Of a stretch of 64,000 nt of DNA, positions 7,787-17,971 are shown piece after piece. The notes beneath the pieces were generated by a model. That model ran no database searches and was not told where the DNA came from. It saw nothing but the letters and a program-made list of their open reading frames with translations. The translations under genes were made by a program, and so were the position numbers. Source of the stretch: Streptomyces anulatus (GTDB taxonomy: Bacteria > Actinomycetota > Actinomycetes > Streptomycetales > Streptomycetaceae); the NCBI RefSeq assembly GCF_014650675.1, contig NZ_BMVK01000022.1, positions 62,001 through 126,000 on the forward strand, read 5' to 3'. Each line of letters begins with the position of its first letter. The stretch's first letter is position 1.

Positions 7787-10210
7787 ATGCACTCCCCCCA
7801 CGATCCGTACGTCCGCGTGCGCGGAGCCCGCGAGCACAACCTCAAGAACGTCCGGGTCGACATCCCCCGCGACACCCTGACCGTGTTCACGGGCGTCTCG
7901 GGGTCCGGGAAGTCCTCGCTCGCCTTCGGGACCATCTACGCGGAGGCCCAGCGCCGCTACTTCGAGTCCGTGGCCCCCTACGCCCGGCGGCTGATCCACC
8001 AGGTGGGCGCGCCCGCCGTCGGGGAGATCACCGGGCTGCCGCCCGCCGTCTCGCTGGAGCAGCGGCGCTCCGCCCCGGGGGCCCGGTCGTCCGTCGGGAC
8101 GGTGACGACGCTCTCCAACTCGCTGCGCATGCTCTTCTCCCGTGCGGGGGACTATCCGCCGGGGGCCGAGCGGCTGGACTCCGACTCCTTCTCCCCCAAC
8201 ACCGCCGTCGGGGCGTGCCCGGAGTGCCACGGGCTGGGCCGGATCCACCGGACGGACGAGGAGCTGCTCGTCCCGGATCCCTCGCTGTCGATCCGGGAGG
8301 GGGCCATCGCCGCGTGGCCGGGGGCGTGGCAGGGCAAGAACCTGCGGGACGTACTGGACGCGCTGGGTCACGACGTCGACCGGCCGTGGCGCGAGCTGCC
8401 CGCGAAGGACCGGGAGTGGATCCTGTTCACGGACGAGCAGCCGGTGGTGACGGTGCATCCGGTACGGGACGCGGGCCGGATCCAACGCCCGTACCAGGGC
8501 ACGTACATGAGCGCGCGGCGCTATGTGCTGCACACCTTCGCCGATACCCGGAGCCGGGCCCTGCGGGCGAAGGCGGAGCGCTTCCTGACCAGTGCCCCGT
8601 GCCCGGTGTGCGGCGGGAGCCGGCTGCGGCCGGAGGCGATGGCGGTGACCTTCGCCGGGCGGACCATCGCGGAGCTGGCCGGGCTGCCGCTGTCCGCACT
8701 GGCCGAGGTGCTGTCCGGGGCCGGGGCGGGCGGCGAGGAGACGGCCCGGGTGCTGACGGGCGATCTGCTGGCCCGGATCGGGACGGTGACGGAGCTGGGG
8801 CTCGGCTATCTGAGCCTGGACCGGACGGCCCCGACGCTGTCCTCCGGCGAGCTGCAACGGCTGCGGCTGGCCACGCAGTTGCGGTCGGGTCTCTTCGGCG
8901 TCGTCTACGTCCTGGACGAGCCGTCGGCCGGCCTGCACCCGGCGGACACCGAGGCGCTGCTCGGGGTGCTGGGCCGGCTGAAGGAGGCCGGGAACTCGGT
9001 CTTCGTGGTGGAGCACCAGATGGACGTGGTGCGGCGGGCGGACTGGCTGGTGGACGTGGGCCCGCTGGCCGGGGAGCACGGCGGGCGGGTGCTGCACAGC
9101 GGGCCGCCCGAAGGGCTCGCCCGGGTACCGGAGTCGGCGACGCGCCGCTTCCTGTTCACCGAGGACGCCCGGGACACCGCGCCGGTGCGCGCGACGCGCA
9201 CTCCGTCCGGGTGGATCCGGCTCACCGGCGTGGAGCGGCACAATGTGCGGGGCGTGGACGCGGCGTTCCCGCTCGGCGTGTTCACGGCGGTGACCGGGGT
9301 GTCCGGCTCGGGCAAGTCGACCCTGGTCGGGCAGGTGCTCGCCGGGGTGCTGGCGGACCGGCAGGCGGGCGATGAGCCCGGTCCCGGTGAGCGGTACTGC
9401 GCGGCGGCCACCGGTCTGGAGGCGGTGGACCGGCTCGTCCAGGTCGACCAGAAGCCCATCGGCCGTACGCCCCGGTCCAATCTGGCCACGTACACCGGTC
9501 TCTTCGACGCCGTACGGAAGCTGTTCGCGCGGACGGAGACGGCGCGGGAGCGCGGGTACGGCGCGGGGCGGTTCTCGTTCAACGTGAGCGGCGGGCGGTG
9601 CGAGACGTGCCAGGGCGAGGGCTTCGTCTCGGTGGAGCTGTTGTTCCTTCCGAGCACCTACGCGCCCTGCCCGGACTGCCACGGCGCGCGGTACAACCCG
9701 GAGACCCTGGAGGTCACCCTCAACGGGCTGACGATCGCCCAGGTCCTGGATCTGACCGTGGAGTCGGCGGCGTCCTTCTTCGCCGGGACGCCGGCCGCCG
9801 AGCGCGCGCTGACCACCCTGCTGGACGTGGGTCTCGGCTATCTGCGGCTCGGTCAGCCGGCCACGGAGCTGTCCGGCGGTGAGGCGCAGCGCATCAAGCT
9901 GGCGGCGGAGCTCCAGCGCACCCGGCGCGGGCACACGCTGTATCTGCTGGACGAGCCGACGACGGGACTGCATCCGGCCGATGTGGAGGTGCTGATGCGG
10001 CAGTTGCACTCCCTGGTCGACGCCGGGAGCACGGTGGTGGTCGTGGAGCACGACATGGCCGTGGTGGCGGGCGCGGACCATGTCATCGACCTGGGGCCCG
10101 AGGGCGGTGACCGAGGCGGCCGGATCGTCGCGTCCGGCACCCCGGCGGAGGTGGCGGGTGCGGCCGGGAGCCGTACGGCGCCGTATCTGGCGAAGGCGCT
10201 GCGGCGCTGA
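7787..10210 (+). CDS. Class II UvrA-like ABC ATPase (UvrA2)
   Basis: This 807-residue UvrA-family protein has two ABC ATPase halves. Walker A motifs are GVSGSGKSSLAFG (near residue 38) and GVSGSGKSTLVGQ (near 505). Signatures are LSSGELQRLRLA and LSGGEAQRIKLA, and Walker B motifs are VYVLDEPSAGLHP and LYLLDEPTTGLHP. Zinc-type CxxC pairs occur at CPECHGLG, CPVCGGSR, CETCQGEGF and CPDCHGAR. Canonical UvrA has about 950-1000 residues. The missing ~150 match loss of the UvrB-binding region typical of class II UvrA, found in damage tolerance and drug self-resistance. No uvrB or uvrC is near. The nearby oxidoreductase and SnoaL-like genes show no direct link. Confidence 0.88.
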   Translation: MHSPHDPYVRVRGAREHNLKNVRVDIPRDTLTVFTGVSGSGKSSLAFGTIYAEAQRRYFESVAPYARRLIHQVGAPAVGEITGLPPAVSLEQRRSAPGARSSVGTVTTLSNSLRMLFSRAGDYPPGAERLDSDSFSPNTAVGACPECHGLGRIHRTDEELLVPDPSLSIREGAIAAWPGAWQGKNLRDVLDALGHDVDRPWRELPAKDREWILFTDEQPVVTVHPVRDAGRIQRPYQGTYMSARRYVLHTFADTRSRALRAKAERFLTSAPCPVCGGSRLRPEAMAVTFAGRTIAELAGLPLSALAEVLSGAGAGGEETARVLTGDLLARIGTVTELGLGYLSLDRTAPTLSSGELQRLRLATQLRSGLFGVVYVLDEPSAGLHPADTEALLGVLGRLKEAGNSVFVVEHQMDVVRRADWLVDVGPLAGEHGGRVLHSGPPEGLARVPESATRRFLFTEDARDTAPVRATRTPSGWIRLTGVERHNVRGVDAAFPLGVFTAVTGVSGSGKSTLVGQVLAGVLADRQAGDEPGPGERYCAAATGLEAVDRLVQVDQKPIGRTPRSNLATYTGLFDAVRKLFARTETARERGYGAGRFSFNVSGGRCETCQGEGFVSVELLFLPSTYAPCPDCHGARYNPETLEVTLNGLTIAQVLDLTVESAASFFAGTPAAERALTTLLDVGLGYLRLGQPATELSGGEAQRIKLAAELQRTRRGHTLYLLDEPTTGLHPADVEVLMRQLHSLVDAGSTVVVVEHDMAVVAGADHVIDLGPEGGDRGGRIVASGTPAEVAGAAGSRTAPYLAKALRR

Positions 10211-10245
10211 TCCCGTACGGACCCCGGTCCCGGGCCGGGTTGACC

Positions 10246-10283
10246 GCGTACGGCCCCGGGCTCGGGGCTCCGGGGCCGTACGC
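10246..10283. terminator. Bidirectional terminator between uvrA2 and sdhB
   Basis: A perfect 14-bp stem, GCGTACGGCCCCGG with its complement CCGGGGCCGTACGC and a 10-base loop, lies between the convergent stops at 10210 and 10298. There is no T-tract. Confidence 0.75.
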
Positions 10284-10297
10284 GATCGGCTTCGGGG

Positions 10298-11040
10298 TCA
10301 GCGGCGGACCTTGCGGGTCGCCCGCAGCCACTCCTTGTTCATCGCGGCGATCGAGGGCAGCGGGATGCCCTTGGGGCAGGCGGTGGCGCACTCGCCGGTC
10401 AGGGTGCAGCCGCCGAAGCCCTCGTCGTCCATCTGGGCCACCATGTCCAGGACGCGGGTCTCGCGTTCGGGTGCGCCCTGCGGCAGGACGTTGAGGTGGT
10501 TGACCTTCGCCGAGGTGAACAGCATCGCCGAGCCGTTGGGGCAGGCGGCGACGCAGGCTCCGCAGCCGATGCACTCGGCGTGCTCGAAGGCGAAGTCGGC
10601 GTCCGGCTTGGGCACCGGGGTGGCGTGGGCGTCCGGGGCGGTGCCGGTGGCGGCGGAGATGTAGCCGCCGGACTGGATGATCCGGTCGAACGAGGAGCGG
10701 TCCACGACCAGGTCCTTGATGACCGGGAAGGCGGACGCCCGCCAGGGCTCGATGTCGATCGTGTCGCCGTCGGCGAAGGACCGCATGTGGAGCTGGCAGG
10801 TGGTGGTGCGTTCCGGGCCGTGGGCGTCGCCGTTGATGACGAGGCTGCACGCGCCGCAGATGCCCTCACGGCAGTCGTGGTCGAAGGCGACGGGCTCGTC
10901 CCCGGCGAGGGTGAGTTCCTCGTTGAGGGTGTCGAGCATCTCCAGGAACGACATGTCGGCGGAGATGCCGTCGACTTCGTAGGTGGCCATGGCGCCGGGC
11001 TCTTCGGCGTTCCGCTGGCGCCAGACGCGCAGGGTGAGCT

Positions 11041-11044
<4 letters not shown>
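10298..11044 (-). CDS. sdhB: Succinate dehydrogenase iron-sulfur subunit
   Basis: This 248-residue electron-transfer subunit passes electrons from the flavoprotein to quinone. The 2Fe-2S cysteines are in CREGICGACSLVINGD, with a fourth in the following TTTCQLH. The 4Fe-4S site is CIGCGACVAACPNGSAM, and the third cluster uses CTLTGECATACPKGIPL. ATG 11044 (MKLTLRVW) overlaps the sdhA stop by 4 bp, which fixes the start. Gene order sdhC-sdhA-sdhB with one large cytochrome subunit resembles the Bacillus-type (type B) enzyme rather than the four-subunit SdhCDAB. Confidence 0.94.
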
Positions 11045-12990
<1,946 letters not shown>

Positions 12991-12991
12991 G

Positions 12992-13696
12992 TCAGCTCAC
13001 CACTCCGGTCATGACGGCGACGGGTACGGAGATGAAGCCCACGGTCAGCGCTGCCGCGAGGAGGTTGGCGAGGGTCTTCAGGACGCGGTCGCGGGTCGCG
13101 TTGCCGACGCCCAGGGTCTGTGCGGCGCTCCAGAAGCCGTGCTGGACGTGCAGGCCCATGGCGAGCACGGCGACGATGTAGATGACGTTGCCGTACCAGG
13201 TCGAGAAGGTGTCGATGACGTTCTGGTAGGGGTGCCCGGCCTCGAAGCTGGTGTGCACGGTGCCGGTCGTCAGGTCGAGGATGTGCCAGACGATGAAGAG
13301 CGCGAGGATGATCCCGCCCCAGCGCATGGTCCGGGTGGCGTAGCTCGACCGGGGCTTCTTGTGGACGTACTTGGCCGGGCGTGCCCTGATGTCGCGCCGG
13401 CTCAGCTGGTACGCGGAGACGCCGTGCAGCACGACGGCGGCCACCAGTCCCACCCGGACGATCCAGAGCGCCCACTCGTAGTGCAGTACCGGTTCGCCCA
13501 TGGTGCGCAGCCAGTGGGCGTACCCGTCGAACTCGCCGGGTCCGAAGAAGATCTTCAGGTTGCCCACCATGTGGGCGACGAGATATCCGAGCATGACCAG
13601 ACCGGTCACGGCCATGATCGTCTTCTTGCCGACGGTCGAGTCCCAGAGCGTACGCGTCATCGACGGCCGTCGGTCCGTCCGCGTTGCCAATGCCAT
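12992..13696 (-). CDS. sdhC: Succinate dehydrogenase cytochrome b subunit
   Basis: This 234-residue membrane anchor has about five hydrophobic helices, near residues 27-47, 70-95, 125-145, 165-190 and 210-232. Histidines within them (AHMVGNL, VVLHGVSAY, IVWHILD, GLHVQHG) would ligate two haems, as in the single-subunit type B anchor. ATG 13696 gives the usual actinobacterial N-terminus MALATRTDRRPS. No Shine-Dalgarno site precedes it, and a -10-like TACCGT ends about 8 bp upstream, so the transcript may be leaderless. The alternative ATG 13660 would shorten only the cytoplasmic tail. A LysR regulator gene is divergent. Confidence 0.9.
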   Translation of the reverse strand: MALATRTDRRPSMTRTLWDSTVGKKTIMAVTGLVMLGYLVAHMVGNLKIFFGPGEFDGYAHWLRTMGEPVLHYEWALWIVRVGLVAAVVLHGVSAYQLSRRDIRARPAKYVHKKPRSSYATRTMRWGGIILALFIVWHILDLTTGTVHTSFEAGHPYQNVIDTFSTWYGNVIYIVAVLAMGLHVQHGFWSAAQTLGVGNATRDRVLKTLANLLAAALTVGFISVPVAVMTGVVS

Positions 13697-13755
13697 GGAC
13701 ACGACGGTAGGGGCGAGAGGCCCGATCGGTCCAAGACATGGCCCGGCTGATCTCC

Positions 13756-13770
13756 ATAGGCGTCGGCTAT
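13756..13770. promoter_or_regulatory. LysR-type operator between sdhC and the LysR gene
   Basis: ATAGGCGTCGGCTAT is an ATAG-N7-CTAT inverted repeat containing the T-N11-A core of LysR boxes. It lies about 60 bp upstream of sdhC and 23 bp before the LysR start. A further CTATCG half-site follows 10 bp downstream. This is the expected place for an autoregulating LysR protein that also controls sdh. Confidence 0.55.
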
Positions 13771-13792
13771 CGAGGGAGGCTATCGTCGGCTT

Positions 13793-14689
13793 ATGCACTT
13801 CCAGCAGCTCACCTATTTCGTGGCCGTCGCCGAGGCCCGGCACTTCACCCGGGCCGCCGAGGCGGTGCATGTGTCGCAGCCCTCGCTCTCCCAGCAGATT
13901 CGGGCGCTGGAGACGGAGTTGGGCGCCGATCTGTTCAGCCGGGCCCGGGGCAACATCACCCTCACCGACGCGGGCGAGGCGCTGCTGCCGCTCGCCCGCC
14001 GGATTCTCGCGGACGCGGAGACGGCGCGGCAGGAGGTCCAGGAGCTGGTGTCGCTGCGCAGCGGCCGGGTGCGGCTGGGGGCGACGCCGAGCCTGTGCAC
14101 CGGGCTGCTGCCGGACATGCTGCGCGCCTTCCACGACCGGCATCCGGGGGTGCGGCTGCTGCTGGAGGAGGGCGGCTCGCACGACCTGGTGCGTCAGCTG
14201 GCGCGGGGAGCGCTCGATCTGGCCCTGGTGGTGCTGCCCCTGCCGGCCGCCTCCCCCGCGCTGACCACGGTGGAGCTGCTGCGGGAGGACCTGGTGGTGG
14301 TGTCCTCGGCGGCGGAGCCGCCCCCGGGGCGGCGCGGCCGGATCCGGATCGCGGACCTGGAAGGGGCGCCGCTCGTGATGTTCCGGCACGGGTACAACCT
14401 GCGGGAGCTGACCCTGGCCGCGTGCCGGGCGGAGGGCTTCGAGCCCACGTTCACCGTCGAGGGCGGCGAGATGGACGCGGTGCTCGGTTTCGTACGGGCG
14501 GGGCTCGGCATCGCCGTGGTGCCGAGCATGGCCGCCGCCCGGGCGGGCCACGACCTGCGGAGGACTCCGCTGGCGGGCGCCGGGCTGCGGCGCACGATCG
14601 CCCTGGCGCACCGCAGTGACGTGGCCCCGCCCCGGGCCGCGCGCGAGCTCCAGCGGATGCTGCTGAAGCACCGCCCGGTCGCCGGCTGA
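13793..14689 (+). CDS. LysR-family transcriptional regulator, divergent from sdhCAB
   Basis: This 298-residue LysR protein has a winged helix-turn-helix at residues 3-62 (QQLTYFVAVAEARHFTRAA, then VSQPSLSQQIRALE). An effector-binding domain follows from about residue 90, beginning VRLGATPSLCTGLLPDML. ATG 13793 gives the canonical MHFQQLTYF start, and GGGAGG lies about 13 bases upstream. Because it is divergent from sdhCAB and shares an intergenic region holding a LysR box, it is the obvious candidate regulator of this dehydrogenase. The effector is unknown. Confidence 0.9.
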   Translation: MHFQQLTYFVAVAEARHFTRAAEAVHVSQPSLSQQIRALETELGADLFSRARGNITLTDAGEALLPLARRILADAETARQEVQELVSLRSGRVRLGATPSLCTGLLPDMLRAFHDRHPGVRLLLEEGGSHDLVRQLARGALDLALVVLPLPAASPALTTVELLREDLVVVSSAAEPPPGRRGRIRIADLEGAPLVMFRHGYNLRELTLAACRAEGFEPTFTVEGGEMDAVLGFVRAGLGIAVVPSMAAARAGHDLRRTPLAGAGLRRTIALAHRSDVAPPRAARELQRMLLKHRPVAG

Positions 14690-14728
14690 CCGGTCCGGGG
14701 CGCGCAGGACCTCCGCGCCCCGGGCCGG
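14690..14728. terminator. Bidirectional terminator after the LysR gene
   Basis: A 15-bp stem with one G-T pair (CCGGTCCGGGGCGCG against CGCGCCCCGGGCCGG) and a 9-base loop fills the gap between the convergent stops at 14689 and 14730. Confidence 0.72.
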
Positions 14729-14729
14729 C

Positions 14730-16904
14730 TCAGACCGCGTCCGCCAGCAGCAGGGAGTGGATGCGGTCCGGAGCCCCGGGGCGGGCGTAGTACCAGCCCT
14801 GGGCGGTGTCGCAGCCCAGCCGCCGCAGCTGCTCGGCCTGGGCGCCCGTCTCCACGCCCTCCACCGTGACGGCCAGCTCCAGGCTGTGGGCCAGCGACAC
14901 GATGCCCTCGACGATCTTCAGATCGACCGGGTCCGCCGGGTGCTGCTGCATGCCCCGGGTGAAGGAACGGTCCAGCTTGAGCACGCTCACCGGCAGTCTG
15001 CGCAGGTTCGCCAGGTTCGAGTAGCCCGTGCCGAAGTCGTCGAGCGCGATGTCGACGCCCATCTCCGCGAGCTGCCGCAGCGGCTTGAGGAGATCGTCGT
15101 CGGCGCCGATCAGGGCGGACTCGGTCACCTCCAGGCAGAGCGCTCCCGGTTCGAGACCGGACCGTTCCAGCACGTCGACCGTCTCGGCGACGAGGCGGGG
15201 GTGGTGCAGCTGGGTCGGCGAGAGGTTGACGTTGATCCGCAGCGGACCTCCGTCGCTGTGCCGCTCCTGCCAGAAGTTCGCCTGCCGTACGGACTCCTCC
15301 AGCACCCAGCGCCCGAGCGGCACGATGAGCCCGGTGTGCTCGGCGAGCGGAATGAACCGGTCGGGGCCGAGCACCCCGTGCTGCGGATGGCACCACCGTA
15401 CGAGCGCCTCGGCGCCGTGCACCGTGCCGTCGCCCAGGTGCACGAGCGGCTGGTACTCGATGAAGAACTCGCCCCGGTCCAGGGCGGCCGGGAGCGCGGT
15501 GGTCAGCCCGTGCCGGGTGATGGCGCGCGCGTCGGCCTCGGCGTCGGCGAGCTGGTAGCGGTTGCCGCCCGCCGCCTTGGCCCGGTACATCGTGATGTCG
15601 GCGCTGCGCAGCACCTCGGCGGCGCTGCGCTCCCCGGAGGGGCCCTCGACGACGCCGATCGAGCCGCGGACGGTCAGCTCACGGCCGTCCAGGCGGATGG
15701 GCGAGGCGAGAGCGTTCAGGATGCGGCCGGCCAGCTCGTCCACCTCGTCGGCGGTGTCCGGCCCCGTGGTCAGCGCGACGAACTCGTCGCCGCCGAGCCG
15801 GGCGACCATCTCGCCGGGCGCGGTGGCGCAGCTCTGGAGCCGGTCGGCGACCTCGACGAGGAGGCGGTCGCCGGCGGCGTGGCCGAGGCTGTCGTTGATG
15901 GCCTTGAAGCCGTCGAGGTCCAGGTAGCAGAGGCCGAAGCGGATCCCCTCCTGGGCGGCGAGCGCCTTCTCCAGGCGCTCGAAGAACAGGGTCCTGTTGG
16001 GCAGTCCGGTGAGCGCGTCGTGGGTGGCCTCGTAGCGCAGGCGCAGGTTGAGCAGCCGCCGCTCGGTGGTGTCCTCCATCAGCGCGAGCTGGTACTCGGG
16101 ACGGCCCTCGGAGTCCCGCAGCAGCGAGACGGTGAGGTTGGTCCACAGGACGGTGCCGTCGTTGCGGTAGTACGCCTTCTCGACCCGGTAGTGGTCGCGT
16201 TCGCCGCGTACCAGCTCGTCGTAGTACTTCCACACCTGCGGCGAGTCCTCGGGGTGGACCCACTCGTTCACCTTGTGGCTGCGGACGTGGTGCTCGAGAC
16301 CGCCGAACATCTTGGTGAGGGTGTCGTTGATCTCCAGGATGTTGCCGTCCAGGTCGGCGACGCCGATGCCGATGGCGGCGTCCTTGAAGACCGCGCGGAA
16401 CCGGGCCTCCGTCGCGTGCAGGGCCTGTTCCGCGTCCGAGCGGGCGGTCAGCGCCGAGCGGGCGATGGCCTCCTGCTCGGCGAGCGTGCGCTCGCGCAGG
16501 GCCCCGGTGAATCCGGCGGCGAGGGTGTGCTGGATCCGTGCGCAGCGGGCCCGGCCGTCCTCGGTGGACAACGTGTCGGGTCCGTTGCCGCCGCAGTACA
16601 GCACGAGGTAGGAGTCGACGACGCCGAGCGTGGAGCTGAGGGCGTCCGGATCGGTGCAGTGCGCCTCGATCAGGGCCGCACCGACCCGCTGGGCGGGCGA
16701 GGCGTCGAAGGGCCGGGCGTGCAGGATGCCGTTCAGCTCGCGCGCCAGGGGCAGCAGATGCTCTTCGAACTCCGGCCGGGTGAGGGAGGTGGCCGTCAGG
16801 GGGAAGATGGCGCGGCTCCAGATTCTGGCGAATCTGCGGAGCCGGCCTTCCGGACCGTCAGGTTCCGCGTCCGGTTCCCCGGACGCCTGGGCGGGAATAC
16901 TCAC
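14730..16904 (-). CDS. rmdA: PAS-GGDEF-EAL cyclic-di-GMP turnover protein (RmdA-like)
   Basis: This 724-residue cytoplasmic protein has an uncharacterised N-terminal region (1-160) and a PAS/PAC domain (about 165-290, FRAVFKDAAIGIGVADLDG). A GGDEF domain follows (about 300-465) with intact ARLGGDEFVAL, and an EAL domain (about 480-720) with EALVRW and DDFGTGYSNL. Both catalytic motifs look complete, so it could make and break c-di-GMP. GTG 16904 overlaps the stop of the methyltransferase gene (GTGA), which decides the start. From memory the context matches rmdA (SCO0928), a regulator of development. The gene symbol is tentative. Confidence 0.85.
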   Translation of the reverse strand: MSIPAQASGEPDAEPDGPEGRLRRFARIWSRAIFPLTATSLTRPEFEEHLLPLARELNGILHARPFDASPAQRVGAALIEAHCTDPDALSSTLGVVDSYLVLYCGGNGPDTLSTEDGRARCARIQHTLAAGFTGALRERTLAEQEAIARSALTARSDAEQALHATEARFRAVFKDAAIGIGVADLDGNILEINDTLTKMFGGLEHHVRSHKVNEWVHPEDSPQVWKYYDELVRGERDHYRVEKAYYRNDGTVLWTNLTVSLLRDSEGRPEYQLALMEDTTERRLLNLRLRYEATHDALTGLPNRTLFFERLEKALAAQEGIRFGLCYLDLDGFKAINDSLGHAAGDRLLVEVADRLQSCATAPGEMVARLGGDEFVALTTGPDTADEVDELAGRILNALASPIRLDGRELTVRGSIGVVEGPSGERSAAEVLRSADITMYRAKAAGGNRYQLADAEADARAITRHGLTTALPAALDRGEFFIEYQPLVHLGDGTVHGAEALVRWCHPQHGVLGPDRFIPLAEHTGLIVPLGRWVLEESVRQANFWQERHSDGGPLRINVNLSPTQLHHPRLVAETVDVLERSGLEPGALCLEVTESALIGADDDLLKPLRQLAEMGVDIALDDFGTGYSNLANLRRLPVSVLKLDRSFTRGMQQHPADPVDLKIVEGIVSLAHSLELAVTVEGVETGAQAEQLRRLGCDTAQGWYYARPGAPDRIHSLLLADAV

Positions 16905-17719
16905 GCCTTGCGCCCAACCCCGCCGAAGCCCGAGAAGGCGTACGGGTCTTCCTGCTCCGGCGCCTGCGGGGTGTCGGGCCGCCATTCGGGCATCGACACG
17001 AGACCCGGCTCGACCATTTCGTAGCCCTCGAAGAACTGACCGATCTCCTCGCGGGAGCGCATGATCAGCGGGTTGCGGATGTTCTTGTAGACGCCGACCG
17101 TGCCCGCCGCTTCCTCCTTGGGCAGCGGGATGCCCTCGTACGAGGCGTGGGTCAGGACGATCAGACTGCCGGGGGCCAGTGACTCGCGCAGTTCGGCGAC
17201 CGCGGCGCGCGGGTCGTCGGCGTCCTCCACGAAGTGGAGGACCGCGACCAGCAGCAGGGCCACCGGACGGTCCAGGTCGAGCAGTCCGGTGATCTCCGGG
17301 TGCGCCAGGATCTCCTTGGGGCGGCGCAGGTCGGCGGCGGCGATGACCGCGCGGTCGTTGCCCTCCAGGACGGCCTGGCTGTGGGCGACGGCGACCGGGT
17401 CGTGGTCGACGTAGGCCACCTTGGCCCCGGGGTTCGCGGCCTGGGCGACCTCGTGGACGTTGCCGAAGGTCGGTATGCCGGAACCGATGTCCAGGAACTG
17501 GTCGATGCCGATGTCGACGGCGTAGCGGACGGTCCGGCGCATAAAGGCGCGATTGGCCTGCATGATCTTGGGAAGGCCCGGGAGGAACTCCATGGCCTTG
17601 CGCGCGGCTTCCCGGTCCACCTCGAAATTGTGCGATCCGCCCAGATAGAAGTCGTACATTCGAGACACGCTTGGCACCGAAATGTCTATACCTTGCGGTG
17701 CCCAGGCGGGACGCTCCAT
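16901..17719 (-). CDS. SAM-dependent methyltransferase, DUF574 family
   Basis: This 272-residue protein belongs to an actinobacterial family with a Rossmann methyltransferase core. Segments are SVSRMYDFYLGGSHNFEVDR (near 16-35), FLDIGSGIPTFGNVHEVAQ (SAM-binding glycine motif near 78-96) and VALLLVAVLHFVEDADDPR (near 150). ATG 17719 has GGAG six bases upstream, which is preferred to the in-frame TTG at 17734. Streptomyces genomes carry many copies and the substrate is unknown. Translational coupling to the c-di-GMP enzyme is notable. A 16-bp palindrome sits about 45 bp upstream. Confidence 0.85.
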   Translation of the reverse strand: MERPAWAPQGIDISVPSVSRMYDFYLGGSHNFEVDREAARKAMEFLPGLPKIMQANRAFMRRTVRYAVDIGIDQFLDIGSGIPTFGNVHEVAQAANPGAKVAYVDHDPVAVAHSQAVLEGNDRAVIAAADLRRPKEILAHPEITGLLDLDRPVALLLVAVLHFVEDADDPRAAVAELRESLAPGSLIVLTHASYEGIPLPKEEAAGTVGVYKNIRNPLIMRSREEIGQFFEGYEMVEPGLVSMPEWRPDTPQAPEQEDPYAFSGFGGVGRKA

Positions 17720-17761
17720 CGATGTCTCCAACAAGTCGCCACGGCGATCCGGCCATGTTCA

Positions 17762-17777
17762 TGGTCAGTGTTGACCA
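17762..17777. promoter_or_regulatory. Palindrome upstream of the DUF574-rmdA operon
   Basis: TGGTCAGTGTTGACCA has perfect 6-bp arms (TGGTCA/TGACCA) around GTGT and lies 43 bp upstream of ATG 17719. It looks like a dimeric repressor site. No cognate regulator can be named. Confidence 0.4.
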
Positions 17778-17971
17778 GAGGCTACTGATCGGCCGCCAAG
17801 AGAGCGAGTGGAAACGGAAATTAGCGATCCGTTATTGGTCACACTCCGGTGGGCTCGGCGGCCGGTCCGTCGCTGCGCGTATGCGAACAGCGACGGACCG
17901 GCACTCCGGACACCGTTTCCCGGTGATTCGGGGCCACTTGGGGCTCCTGGGCGATGTTCGACCGAGCCCGA

